Of a DNA stretch of 36,700 nt, positions 15,608 through 22,416 are shown one piece after another (position 1 is the first letter of the stretch; each line of letters begins with the position of its first letter). The position numbers were made by a program, and so were the translations under genes. The notes under the pieces were generated by a model. It saw only the letters and a list, made by a program, of their open reading frames with translations. It did no database searches and was not told where the DNA came from. The stretch comes from Spirochaetota bacterium. Lineage in GTDB: Bacteria > Spirochaetota > Spirochaetia > Treponematales > Breznakiellaceae. The stretch spans positions 1 to 36,700 of the forward strand of contig WRKI01000351.1 in the NCBI GenBank assembly GCA_009778155.1, written 5' to 3'.

Positions 15608-17137
15608 ATGAATCTTGATAAAATACTTTCAAATAAACGCGCCCTTTATGCAGGCCTTGCGCTTGTCGCATTTTCGCTTGTGTATACGTCCACGCTGAAC
15701 CCGCTCTTAAACCGGGTAATGCATATCGACACGACCGTTTATATGTCAATCACGCAAGGGCTTTCCCAGGGGCTTGTATTGTACAGAGACCTTGCGGATA
15801 ACAAGGGGCCGCTGTTGTATTTTATGAGCCTGCCCGGTTTTCGCCTTGCCGGGTTGACAGGCGTGTGGATCGGGCAGTTTGTTTTTATGTACGTTTCGCT
15901 TTTTTTCATGTACAAAACGGCGCTTTTGTTCGCCGGCGCGAAAACGGCGTTTCTAACCGTGGCCTTTACATCCCTTGCAATGCATCCGTTTTATGTAGTT
16001 CATGCAGGCGTGGAAGAATACGCGCTGCCTTTTCTGGCCGCCTCTCTTTACATTTTTACAAAGCATTATCTCAGCGGCAAAGGGACAGCTTTTTGGGAAA
16101 TAGTTGTTTTGGGTTTTTCTTTCGCATGGGCTATCATGCTGCGCCTTAATATGTTCCCGCTTTGGGCCGGCTTTTGTCTTGTAATCGTTATCGAAGCCGC
16201 CGCAAAAAAAAACTTTGCCGAAATATTCAAATATATCGGCGCTTTTATCCTTGGAACGCTTGCCGTTCTTTTTCCCGTTTTTTTGTATTTATGGAGAAGC
16301 GACATATTAGTAGATTTTTACTACAATGTTATTCTGGGCAGCACCGAAAGGGGATTCTTGCTTTCCCTGCAAAGTTTTGTCCATAATTTCTACGCCATTA
16401 TTAACAGAAGTTTTTCGTTTATCCCCCTTTGCATCGCCATAGCTTGGGTTTTTATAAAATACAAAGGGATAAGCAACTTTTATTTTGCCGGCTTTATTTT
16501 GTCGTATTTTCTCAGCGTTCTTTTTCTTTCTTTTGCGCCCGGCGGGGAAAATTGGAATTTGATTTTAATCCCCTTTTTCGTTCCCGTTATCGCTTTTTTG
16601 TCAGATTCGTTTTTGAACAGTTTCAAAACAAAATACAAACACGCGGCTTTGATACTTGTATTTTGCATAACTTTTTCAGAAGGGGTTGTCAGAATGGGAT
16701 TTTATTTTTTTTTCCCGATTGATTCTGGTATCCCCTACAGAAACGCCGGGAGAATTATCGATGAAAATACGACTCCTTACGATACAATGATAAGCCTTGG
16801 ATGGGGGGCAAACATATATCCCTTTGCGAACAGACGGCCCGCTTCAAGGTTCCTTTTCCAAAATGAGCCTGATGGTTACAGGCCTGGCGCTTTCGATCAT
16901 ATGCCGGACGCTAGGGGGGAATTCATTGCGGCCATCTTAAACAACCCGCCAAAAATAATCGTCTTTTTGGTAAATGCCAACGGACAGGCCTACCAGCTTC
17001 ACCCCTCATGGCACGCGCCGATTCTTGGCATGATGGAAACACACTACAGGCTTTTGTACGGCGACCACCGCGTAAGAATTTTTATAAGGGAAGATGCCGA
17101 AACAGACACGGCAGAATTTGCAAATTCTAGAATTTGA
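15608..17137 (+). CDS. GT39/PMT-type integral-membrane glycosyltransferase, tandem paralogue 3
   Basis: A 509-residue multi-pass GT-C protein. The acidic loop motifs are MHIDTTVYMSI and DLADNKGPLLYF, and the C-terminal domain has IIDENTTPYDTMISLGWGANIYPF. It carries a short insertion relative to its paralogues (NEPDGYRPGAFDHMPD) and a charged C-terminal tail. The start at 15608 is chosen by alignment of MNLDKILSNKRALYAG; a TTG at 15566 in the same frame would overlap the previous gene. The leader repeats the GGTTTGCGC-TTAT block seen before paralogue 2, marking the duplication unit. Acceptor and sugar are unknown. Confidence 0.82.
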   Translation: MNLDKILSNKRALYAGLALVAFSLVYTSTLNPLLNRVMHIDTTVYMSITQGLSQGLVLYRDLADNKGPLLYFMSLPGFRLAGLTGVWIGQFVFMYVSLFFMYKTALLFAGAKTAFLTVAFTSLAMHPFYVVHAGVEEYALPFLAASLYIFTKHYLSGKGTAFWEIVVLGFSFAWAIMLRLNMFPLWAGFCLVIVIEAAAKKNFAEIFKYIGAFILGTLAVLFPVFLYLWRSDILVDFYYNVILGSTERGFLLSLQSFVHNFYAIINRSFSFIPLCIAIAWVFIKYKGISNFYFAGFILSYFLSVLFLSFAPGGENWNLILIPFFVPVIAFLSDSFLNSFKTKYKHAALILVFCITFSEGVVRMGFYFFFPIDSGIPYRNAGRIIDENTTPYDTMISLGWGANIYPFANRRPASRFLFQNEPDGYRPGAFDHMPDARGEFIAAILNNPPKIIVFLVNANGQAYQLHPSWHAPILGMMETHYRLLYGDHRVRIFIREDAETDTAEFANSRI

Positions 17138-17190
17138 CGCATCGGAGTAACAGTGCTCCCCCTGCATCTTGCACTGCGGCTTCAACGGCC

Positions 17191-17219
17191 TTGAATATTG
17201 CAAGAAGATGTGTTATATT
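17191..17219 (+). promoter_or_regulatory. Predicted promoter upstream of the antitoxin-like gene and the synthase
   Basis: TTGAAT (17191-17196) and TATATT (17214-17219) are separated by 17 bases. The predicted start lies about 25 bases before the ATG at 17252, which in this case has a good GGAGG ribosome site. It may drive the small gene and the following synthase. Confidence 0.5.
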
Positions 17220-17251
17220 TTAATAAAGCCAAGAAGATTGGAGGTTTGATT

Positions 17252-17458
17252 ATGTTCGCTATTAAAGCAATTTACGATGGAAACGGTTTCAAATTTGAGG
17301 AACCTATCCCTGTAAAAGGAAAATACGAGGTCATTATTGCATTTACAAAGCCGATAGAAAAAACTCAAGAAAAAATCTTAGAGTATTTTAACACTTGGGA
17401 TGAAGACGATGTAAATTCTGTAGCAGAAATAATGAATGAACGAGGCAATTTATTTTAA
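17252..17458 (+). CDS. Small antitoxin-like protein (orphan)
   Basis: A 68-residue protein beginning MFAIKAIYDGNGFKFEEPIPVKGKYEVIIAF. This resembles the short beta-hairpin opening of small antitoxins of the AF2212/DUF2281 type, followed by an acidic helix (TWDEDDVNSVAEIMNERG). The ATG has an ideal GGAGG site. No toxin gene (PIN or RelE-like) follows; the next gene is a sugar synthase. It is A/T-richer than its neighbours. It may be an orphan left from a toxin-antitoxin module, or a regulator. The family assignment is a resemblance only. Confidence 0.5.
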   Translation: MFAIKAIYDGNGFKFEEPIPVKGKYEVIIAFTKPIEKTQEKILEYFNTWDEDDVNSVAEIMNERGNLF

Positions 17459-17487
17459 ATTGGTTGGAATGAACCATTGAAACAATC

Positions 17488-18633
17488 ATGAAAACACTAA
17501 TCATAATCATAACATACAACGAGATAGAAAACATCCCGTTGTTAATTCCTCAGTTGTTTGAAACAATACCGCCCAACGTGGATGTCCTTGTTGTCGATGA
17601 CAGCTCGCCGGACGGGACAGGTGCCGCCGTGGAAGAGCTTGCGAAAAAATACCCAGGGCGTTTGCATTTGTTTACAAGGCCGGTGAAAGAAGGAACGGCG
17701 AAGGCCTATCTTGCCGGCTTTCGCTGGGGCATGGAAAAAAACTATGACGCTTATTTGCAGTTTGACGGGGATTTTTCGCATAACCCGAAATATATCGCGG
17801 CAATGCTCGAAGAAATAAAAACGCACGATGTCGTTGTAGGATCGCGTTATATAAAAGGCGGGCACATAGAAGACTGGACATTGCAGAGAAAAATAATCTC
17901 AAGAGGCGGCTCTCTTTATTCGCGCATTATTTTATCCTGCCCGGTAAAAGATTTAACAGGCGGCTACAATATGTGGCGCAAAACGGCCCTTGAAAAAATA
18001 AACCTTGACGGTATCATCTCTAAAAGTTATTCTCTGCAAATAGAGCTTAAATACAAGGCCTTTTGCGCCGGCTGTTCCATAAAGGAAGTTCCCATAACGT
18101 TTACCGACAGGGAGCGCGGCGTTTCAAAAATTTCTAATAACACCCTGTTGGAAGCCCTTGTCAATGTCTGGAAAATAAAAAAGAACGTCAACATTGACGG
18201 CGCGATAGATCAGTTTTTGAAATTCGCGGCAACCGGCGGGCTTGGCGCTGTTTTGAACCTTTTAATATTTTTCCTAAGCGTGGATGTGGCCGGCCTTCCG
18301 CCTGTCCCAGTGAGCGTCGCTTTGTTTTTGCTGATCGGCTTACAAAATTATATCATAAACCACAAATGGTCGTTCAAGCAGAACACGGGAGGCGAGCCTT
18401 TGTCGTTTAAAAAATGGTTTATGTTCATGTGCGGTGCGCTTGTCGGCTATCTGGCAAATGTCTCCGCAATGAGCTTCATGCTTTGGCAGTTCGAACTGCC
18501 TTGGAAAACAATAGCGCAGGCCTCAGGCATAGCCGTGGGAATGTTCATAAACTTCGCTGTTTCTAGAACGATTGTTTTCAGAAAAAAAAGCGACAGCGCG
18601 GCCACAGCAACAGAAAAGAAGGAGAAACAATGA
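17488..18633 (+). CDS. Polyprenyl-phosphate mannose/glucose synthase (DPM1-like GT2) fused to a GtrA membrane domain
   Basis: The N-terminal ~235 residues are a DPM1-type GT2: LIIIITYNEIENIPLLI, VVDDSSPDGTG, FDGDFSHNPKYI, DVVVGSRYIKGG, then RERGVSKIS and EALVNVWKIKKN. The C-terminal ~130 residues are a GtrA domain with four hydrophobic helices (FLKFAATGGLGAVLNLLIFF, then NYIINHKWSFK, and FINFAVSRTIVFRKK). The first part transfers sugar from GDP-Man or UDP-Glc to a polyprenyl phosphate and the second probably helps it cross the membrane. Placed right after three GT39 enzymes, it is the likely source of their lipid-linked donor. Fusions of this kind are known. The C-terminal tail (SATATEKKEKQ) ends in an overlap with the next open frame. 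Confidence 0.87.
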   Translation: MKTLIIIITYNEIENIPLLIPQLFETIPPNVDVLVVDDSSPDGTGAAVEELAKKYPGRLHLFTRPVKEGTAKAYLAGFRWGMEKNYDAYLQFDGDFSHNPKYIAAMLEEIKTHDVVVGSRYIKGGHIEDWTLQRKIISRGGSLYSRIILSCPVKDLTGGYNMWRKTALEKINLDGIISKSYSLQIELKYKAFCAGCSIKEVPITFTDRERGVSKISNNTLLEALVNVWKIKKNVNIDGAIDQFLKFAATGGLGAVLNLLIFFLSVDVAGLPPVPVSVALFLLIGLQNYIINHKWSFKQNTGGEPLSFKKWFMFMCGALVGYLANVSAMSFMLWQFELPWKTIAQASGIAVGMFINFAVSRTIVFRKKSDSAATATEKKEKQ

Positions 18634-18681
18634 AGCCGCTAATAACCGACATAGGCGGGGTGGCAGGCTCCTGTTTGGCCG
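18596..18681 (+). repeat. Junction repeat (copy 1 of 2): synthase 3' end plus epimerase 5' start
   Basis: These 86 bases match 18945-19030 at about 84 percent by eye. Each copy encodes an AATATE-K-KQ tail, then overlaps an ATG beginning a P/SLIT-IGG sequence. The repeat therefore spans a gene-to-gene junction. Copy 1 continues into unrelated sequence; copy 2 continues into the intact epimerase. Confidence 0.85.
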
Positions 18682-18815
18682 TGTTTTCAGAGCCGCTTTA
18701 CACAATAGAAACAGACTTAACTGCGCAAGAGATTGCGATGATAGACGAAGGCATGGCGGAGTATCGGAAAAATCCGTCAAGTTTCGTTCCGCTTGAAAAC
18801 TTAGGGAAACGCTGA
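18630..18815 (+). pseudogene. Chimeric short frame: epimerase start joined to an antitoxin-like tail
   Basis: The first ~18 codons (MKPLITDIGGVAGSCLA) are a diverged copy of the epimerase N-terminus at 18979. The remainder (DLTAQEIAMIDEGMAEYRKNP) is unrelated to epimerases and looks like the tail of a small antitoxin. The stop TGA lies inside a 15-bp palindrome (18804-18842), so the last residues (GKR) come from the repeat. It has a good AAGGAG site and may be translated, but it is best read as debris of an insertion. Confidence 0.6.
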
Positions 18816-18916
18816 TTAACTCGAAGCTAATCAGCGTTTCCCTCTGCATTTGCTCATTTCATTGCGCAAATGCGGTTAAGAACACTGATTAAATCCTCGA
18901 TGGGATTTAATCAGTG
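18804..18916. repeat. Cluster of three hairpins
   Basis: Three inverted repeats follow one another. A 15-bp perfect stem GGGAAACGCTGATTA pairs 18804-18818 with 18828-18842. An 8-bp stem pairs 18846-18853 with 18866-18873. A 14-bp perfect stem CACTGATTAAATCC pairs 18883-18896 with 18903-18916. The outer two share the core CTGATTA. No T-run follows, so they are not typical intrinsic terminators. They separate the chimeric frame from the intact epimerase. Confidence 0.8.
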
Positions 18917-18944
18917 CTTCCTTAAAATAGCCGTTGGGCGGACG

Positions 18945-19030
18945 GCGCGGCTACAGCAACAGAGGAGAAGAAGAAACAATGACTTCGCTAATAACCGGCA
19001 TAGGCGGAATGGTAGGCTCGCATTTGGCCG
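18945..19030 (+). repeat. Junction repeat (copy 2 of 2)
   Basis: This is the counterpart of 18596-18681, offset by 349 bases. Its first part would encode AATATEEKKKQ and a stop, a ghost of the synthase C-terminus; its second part is the real start of the epimerase gene. The GAGGAGAAGAAG stretch leaves the ribosome site slightly further from the ATG than in copy 1. Confidence 0.85.
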
Positions 19031-19947
19031 AGCTTCTTTTGAAAAACGGAGACAAGGTCGTAGGAATATATTACAACTCGACGGTAAACTTGGAAGAAGC
19101 ACTGGAAAAAGCGACACTGGACTCGCTTGTTTTAATCGAATGCGATGTAAGGTATTTTAACTCCGTTTATGCGGCAATATTGCAGAACCTTCCAGAGCGA
19201 ATATTTCATTTGGCGGCTCAAAGTTTGCCGGCCGCCTCGCTGTTAAAGCCGCAGGAAACCTTTGACATAAATTGCGGCGGCACAATAAATGTTTTTGAAT
19301 CGATAAAAATGATACGAAAACAATTGCCGCATTACAACCCAAAAGTTGTTGTAGCCGCATCCAGTGCCCAGTACGGCGCGTCTCTTACGCCGGAAAACAC
19401 CCCCATAAAGGAAGACGCGCCGCTTTTGCCGCTACACCCATACGGGGCAAGCAAGGTAGCGCAGGACTTGCTTACATTTCAATACTATAAAAGCGATCAC
19501 CTTGCCGGCATCCGCGCACGCATATTTAACACAACAGGCCCCAGAAAGACAAACGATGTTTGTTCAGATTTCACCAAACGCGCGGTGGAAATAGAGCGGG
19601 GGAAAAGCGAAAAACTTCTTGTGGGCAACATAACGACAAAAAGAGCGATAACGGATGTTAGGGATTTAGTCATCGCATTGAAACTGCTTTCGGAAAAAGG
19701 TGAGCCGGGCGAGGTTTACAATATATCCGGCGAGAAGGTTTACGAAGTACGTGAAATCATCGAACTTATAAAGAAAAACTCAAGCGCAAAGATTGAGATC
19801 GAAGAAGACCCGCGCCTTTTAAGGCCGACAGACGAGCCTGTAATTTTCGGGGACTCTGCAAAGTTAAAAAAACTTACGCAGTGGCGGCAAGAGTACCCTA
19901 TAGAACAAACGATAGCGGATATGTTAGAATACTGGAGAAAGCGATAA
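18979..19947 (+). CDS. NAD-dependent sugar-nucleotide epimerase/dehydratase-family enzyme (GDP-sugar type)
   Basis: A 322-residue extended short-chain dehydrogenase. The NAD motif TGIGGMVGSHL is at 6-16, with HLAAQSLPAAS, the YGASK catalytic Tyr/Lys in HPYGASKVAQD, and RIFNTTGPRK. It resembles GDP-mannose dehydratase/reductase (GMD/RMD) relatives. At the active-site strand it has ASSAQYG, lacking the acidic residue of 4,6-dehydratases (T-S/D-E), so a reductase or epimerase is more likely than a dehydratase. Next to the GDP-heptose genes it may modify GDP-heptose or a GDP-deoxyhexose. The start at 18979 is chosen because upstream frames are repeat sequence. Substrate is uncertain. Confidence 0.8.
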   Translation: MTSLITGIGGMVGSHLAELLLKNGDKVVGIYYNSTVNLEEALEKATLDSLVLIECDVRYFNSVYAAILQNLPERIFHLAAQSLPAASLLKPQETFDINCGGTINVFESIKMIRKQLPHYNPKVVVAASSAQYGASLTPENTPIKEDAPLLPLHPYGASKVAQDLLTFQYYKSDHLAGIRARIFNTTGPRKTNDVCSDFTKRAVEIERGKSEKLLVGNITTKRAITDVRDLVIALKLLSEKGEPGEVYNISGEKVYEVREIIELIKKNSSAKIEIEEDPRLLRPTDEPVIFGDSAKLKKLTQWRQEYPIEQTIADMLEYWRKR

Positions 19948-19962
19948 GCCGGCAGGCTTGTT

Positions 19963-20021
19963 AAGGAGAAGCCAATGGTAATAAGATCGAAAGCGCCGCT
20001 GCGGCTGGGGCTTGCAGGCGG
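19963..20021 (+). repeat. hddA 5' repeat (copy 1 of 2)
   Basis: These 59 bases, running from the ribosome site AAGGAG through codon 15-16 of hddA, are identical to 21355-21413 except for one base. The copy follows the epimerase stop and leads into unrelated DNA. Near-identity implies a recent event. Confidence 0.95.
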
Positions 20022-20178
20022 CGATAAAGCCAATATCGATAAAACCCATATAGGCATTATCAGCATGAAGGAACGTGCCGCGATACTCGGCGGCAGCCTA
20101 AAAATTATCAGCGCACCGGAGGAAGCGCATTGGTGCGCCTTGAAATTCCGCTGTTTTAGTGTTATGTTTATAACATGA
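19975..20178 (+). pseudogene. Chimeric frame: hddA start joined to a sensor histidine kinase scrap
   Basis: The first 15-16 codons (VIRSKAPLRLGLAGG) are the hddA N-terminus. They run into THIGIISMKERAAILGGSLKIISAPEE, which is the G-box region of NarX/NreB-type histidine kinases (GIxGMRERAxxLGGxLxIxSAPxxG). The frame then dissolves. It keeps a good ribosome site but cannot give a working kinase of either type. It marks the left end of an insertion of about 1.4 kb. Confidence 0.75.
20140..20175 (+). promoter_or_regulatory. Predicted promoter with operator-like palindrome at the toxin-antitoxin start
   Basis: TTGAAA (20140-20145) and TATGTT (20163-20168) are 17 bases apart, and the ATG at 20175 follows six bases later, so the mRNA would be leaderless. 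The inverted repeat TGTTAT-N4-ATAACA (20160-20175) overlaps the -10 and the first base of the gene. This is a fitting place for an autoregulatory operator of a toxin-antitoxin module. No Shine-Dalgarno sequence is present. Confidence 0.55.
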
Positions 20179-20507
20179 GCGATAAACAAACTGGACAACC
20201 GGCAATTCCGCCATATTTACTGTGGTCTTTTGATAAAAAAAAGGTATGTCCGCTACGGATGTATAAAACCATTATTGAGCAGGTTTTGGAGCGTGGATCC
20301 ATTAAAGATATAGCGGAAATTATCAGGTTTTATGGTCTTGATAAAGTACAAGATGTGGCACTGCGGATTAAGGTATTAAATCCGAAAAAAGTTAATTTAT
20401 TGTCACTTATATGGGATATTCCCCGGGAACAATTCAATGCTTGGAATACAAGAGATTGGGAAAAGATATATGGCGGATTTCTTGGTAAAAGAAACAGTTT
20501 CGGATGA
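20175..20507 (+). CDS. DUF6922-like protein, probable antitoxin partner of the AbiEii-type toxin
   Basis: A 110-residue protein with PPYLLWSFDKKKVCPLRMYKTIIEQVLERGSIKDIAEIIRFYG. I recognise this layout from the small DUF6922-like proteins that precede AbiEii nucleotidyltransferases. It is likely a helical, DNA-binding or toxin-neutralising partner. It overlaps the next gene, the usual arrangement for a toxin-antitoxin operon. The gene is distinctly A/T-rich compared with the surrounding locus, which points to horizontal acquisition. The start codon is set by the promoter geometry and protein family, since there is no ribosome site. The family name is from memory. Confidence 0.6.
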   Translation: MSDKQTGQPAIPPYLLWSFDKKKVCPLRMYKTIIEQVLERGSIKDIAEIIRFYGLDKVQDVALRIKVLNPKKVNLLSLIWDIPREQFNAWNTRDWEKIYGGFLGKRNSFG

Positions 20508-21144
20508 CCTTATTGAAGTAGCCGGAAAACTGTGTGAAATTCCCAGTTTAAAGGAATTCAATATAGTAGGCGGAACGGCTCTTGCTTTGCAGATTGGACA
20601 TAGGAAGTCCATAGATATTGATATGTTTTATAATTCATTGGAAATATCTGTAGATTTTGCCTCAATTTTAGATGATTGCAGGGATACATTTAAAAAAATT
20701 GAGGTCGTTTCAATTTATGAAAACAGAGCTTTGATAACCAATATAGAAAATATTAAAGTAGACATAGCTGTTCAAAGAAATTCAATAATGCTGGATAAAC
20801 CAATAGTTATCAAAGGTTTACGGTTAGCATCCATAAGAGATATAGCGGCCATGAAAATAATGGCAGTGGCAACAACCAGTAATAGAATTAAAGATTATGT
20901 AGATATTTATTATTTATTAAAGCAGTTTTCTTTGGAGTCTTTGTTAGATTTATACCTTGAAAAATATAACGCCGATAATGTTCAAACAGCATTGGAAAAT
21001 TTACCATATTTTTATGATGTGTCGCAGGACGAATTTGAAGCCTTGGATTTTATGGATACTGCCCCGTCATTAAAAGAGATGTGCAGCGTTCTAGCTTGCG
21101 AAGTAAAAAAATATTCTAAAAAGATTATGAAGCAGGATGTTTAA
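20470..21144 (+). CDS. AbiEii/AbiGii-type nucleotidyltransferase toxin
   Basis: A 224-residue minimal nucleotidyltransferase-fold protein. The signature GGTALALQIGHRKSIDIDMF lies at 34-53, with the GG pair and the two metal-binding Asp (49, 51). It is followed by KVDIAVQ, IRDIAAMKIMA and NRIKDYVDIYYLL, all usual for AbiEii. Such toxins modify tRNA or other targets by nucleotide transfer and work in phage defence or plasmid addiction. The frame is open from 20437; 20470 is preferred because it gives the family N-terminus, but neither start has a strong ribosome site. The gene is A/T-rich like its partner, and both sit inside the hddA duplication. Confidence 0.82.
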   Translation: MADFLVKETVSDDLIEVAGKLCEIPSLKEFNIVGGTALALQIGHRKSIDIDMFYNSLEISVDFASILDDCRDTFKKIEVVSIYENRALITNIENIKVDIAVQRNSIMLDKPIVIKGLRLASIRDIAAMKIMAVATTSNRIKDYVDIYYLLKQFSLESLLDLYLEKYNADNVQTALENLPYFYDVSQDEFEALDFMDTAPSLKEMCSVLACEVKKYSKKIMKQDV

Positions 21145-21254
21145 GGAATGGAAATACTGTTAAGGCAACCTCCAACTCTTTATACTGTAGCAGTTACGAG
21201 TTTGCGGTTTTCTCTAAAGGGTACGTCGTACCACCGGTACGCAACCTCTAAAAA

Positions 21255-21312
21255 ATGTCAAACAGGTTTTTGTTAGCTGCTCTTTTCGATGTCTGGAAAA
21301 TAAAAAAATTGC
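21255..21312 (+). pseudogene. Scrap of a DPM1-like synthase gene
   Basis: One frame reads KMSNRFLLAALFDVWKIKKL. It matches the end of a DPM1-type GT2 domain (compare SNNTLLEALVNVWKIKKN in the gene at 17488; the DNA ATGTCTGGAAAATAAAAAA is shared). The rest of 21145-21354 holds a small GTACG-rich inverted repeat near 21220-21241 and nothing recognisable. It suggests that the inserted DNA came from, or recombined with, a related glycan locus. Confidence 0.5.
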
Positions 21313-21354
21313 AAAAAAGCAGATGCGTTGCAACACGCAGTAAATTTGCGATAA

Positions 21355-21413
21355 AAGGAGAAGCCAATGGTAATAAGATCGAAAGCACCGCTGCGGCTGG
21401 GGCTTGCAGGCGG
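21355..21413 (+). repeat. hddA 5' repeat (copy 2 of 2, in the intact gene)
   Basis: Second copy of the 59-base block at 19963-20021, with one difference. It includes the AAGGAG ribosome site and start of the functional hddA. The bases just before it (GCGATAAAAGG) again resemble the end of the epimerase gene (GCGATAA), so the repeat may have spanned the epimerase-hddA junction. Confidence 0.93.
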
Positions 21414-22416
21414 AGGCAGCGACATTGCCGCTTATTACAATTTGCATGGCGGCTATGTATTAAATGTTACGATAGATATGTACGCCTACTGCACGATAGA
21501 AGTCGGCGGCAGTCCCGGAAAAATCGAATTTGTCGCCGCCGACCTTGACATAAAAGAAGAGCATGATACTGCGGAAAAACTCCCTGTTTCAAGCTCCCTG
21601 CCGCTCCATGCCGGCACTTACAATAGCATTGTAAGCAACTTTGTCAAAAAGCCGCTTTCATTCAAAATGACGACATACTCCGACGCGCCGGCAGGCTCCG
21701 GGCTGGGGTCTTCTTCTACAATGGTTGTGGCTATGATAAAAGCCTATGAAGAATGGCTGAACCTGCCGTTAGGCGAATACGACATTTCCGCGCTCGCCTG
21801 CAAGATCGAACGGGAGGATTTAAGCCTTGCCGGTGGCAAACAGGATCAATATGCGGCAACCTTCGGCGGCTTTAACTTTATGGAATTTTACGACAACGAG
21901 CGCGTGATCGTAAACCCGCTTCGTCTGAAGAAATGGATACGCAACGAGCTTGAAAGCTCTCTTGTTTTATACTATACCGGCGTTTCAAGGGAAAGCGCAA
22001 ACATAATAAAAGAGCAAATCCGGCACGCCGAAAAAGGCGATGCAAAAAACATTGAAAGTATGCACGAGGTTAAACAGCAGGCCGTCTTTATGAAAGAAGC
22101 CATACTGAAGGGCGACTTCGAGATGTTTTCCTCCTGCCTTGAAAAAGGCTGGCTTGCAAAGAAAAACTCGGCGGCTTCAATTTCAAACGCTTTTTTGGAC
22201 GGCCTGTATCAGTACGCAATTGACAACGGGGCGAAATCGGCAAAAATTTCTGGCGCGGGCGGCGGCGGCTTTATGATGATTTATTGCGACCCCTGCCTTC
22301 GCGTAAAACTTATACGCGCTCTTAACGAGCATCCGCAGACGGGAAAAACGGGAACAGTTTTAACGACAAGCTTTACAGAAAGGGGAACACAGGCATGGAC
22401 TATTTACAGCAACTAA
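21367..22416 (+). CDS. hddA: D-glycero-alpha-D-manno-heptose 7-phosphate kinase
   Basis: A 349-residue GHMP-family kinase. It phosphorylates the C1 hydroxyl of D-glycero-D-manno-heptose 7-phosphate to give the alpha-1,7-bisphosphate. It has the N-terminal SKAPLRLGLAGGGSD, the phosphate loop PAGSGLGSSS at 108-117, AGGKQDQYAATFGGFN, and the C-terminal KISGAGGGGFMMIY. The AAAAGGAG site is ideally placed. It overlaps gmhA by 22 bases. The alpha-specific kinase implies the GDP-heptose rather than the ADP-heptose branch. This intact copy lies downstream of its own duplicated start. Confidence 0.92.
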   Translation: MVIRSKAPLRLGLAGGGSDIAAYYNLHGGYVLNVTIDMYAYCTIEVGGSPGKIEFVAADLDIKEEHDTAEKLPVSSSLPLHAGTYNSIVSNFVKKPLSFKMTTYSDAPAGSGLGSSSTMVVAMIKAYEEWLNLPLGEYDISALACKIEREDLSLAGGKQDQYAATFGGFNFMEFYDNERVIVNPLRLKKWIRNELESSLVLYYTGVSRESANIIKEQIRHAEKGDAKNIESMHEVKQQAVFMKEAILKGDFEMFSSCLEKGWLAKKNSAASISNAFLDGLYQYAIDNGAKSAKISGAGGGGFMMIYCDPCLRVKLIRALNEHPQTGKTGTVLTTSFTERGTQAWTIYSN

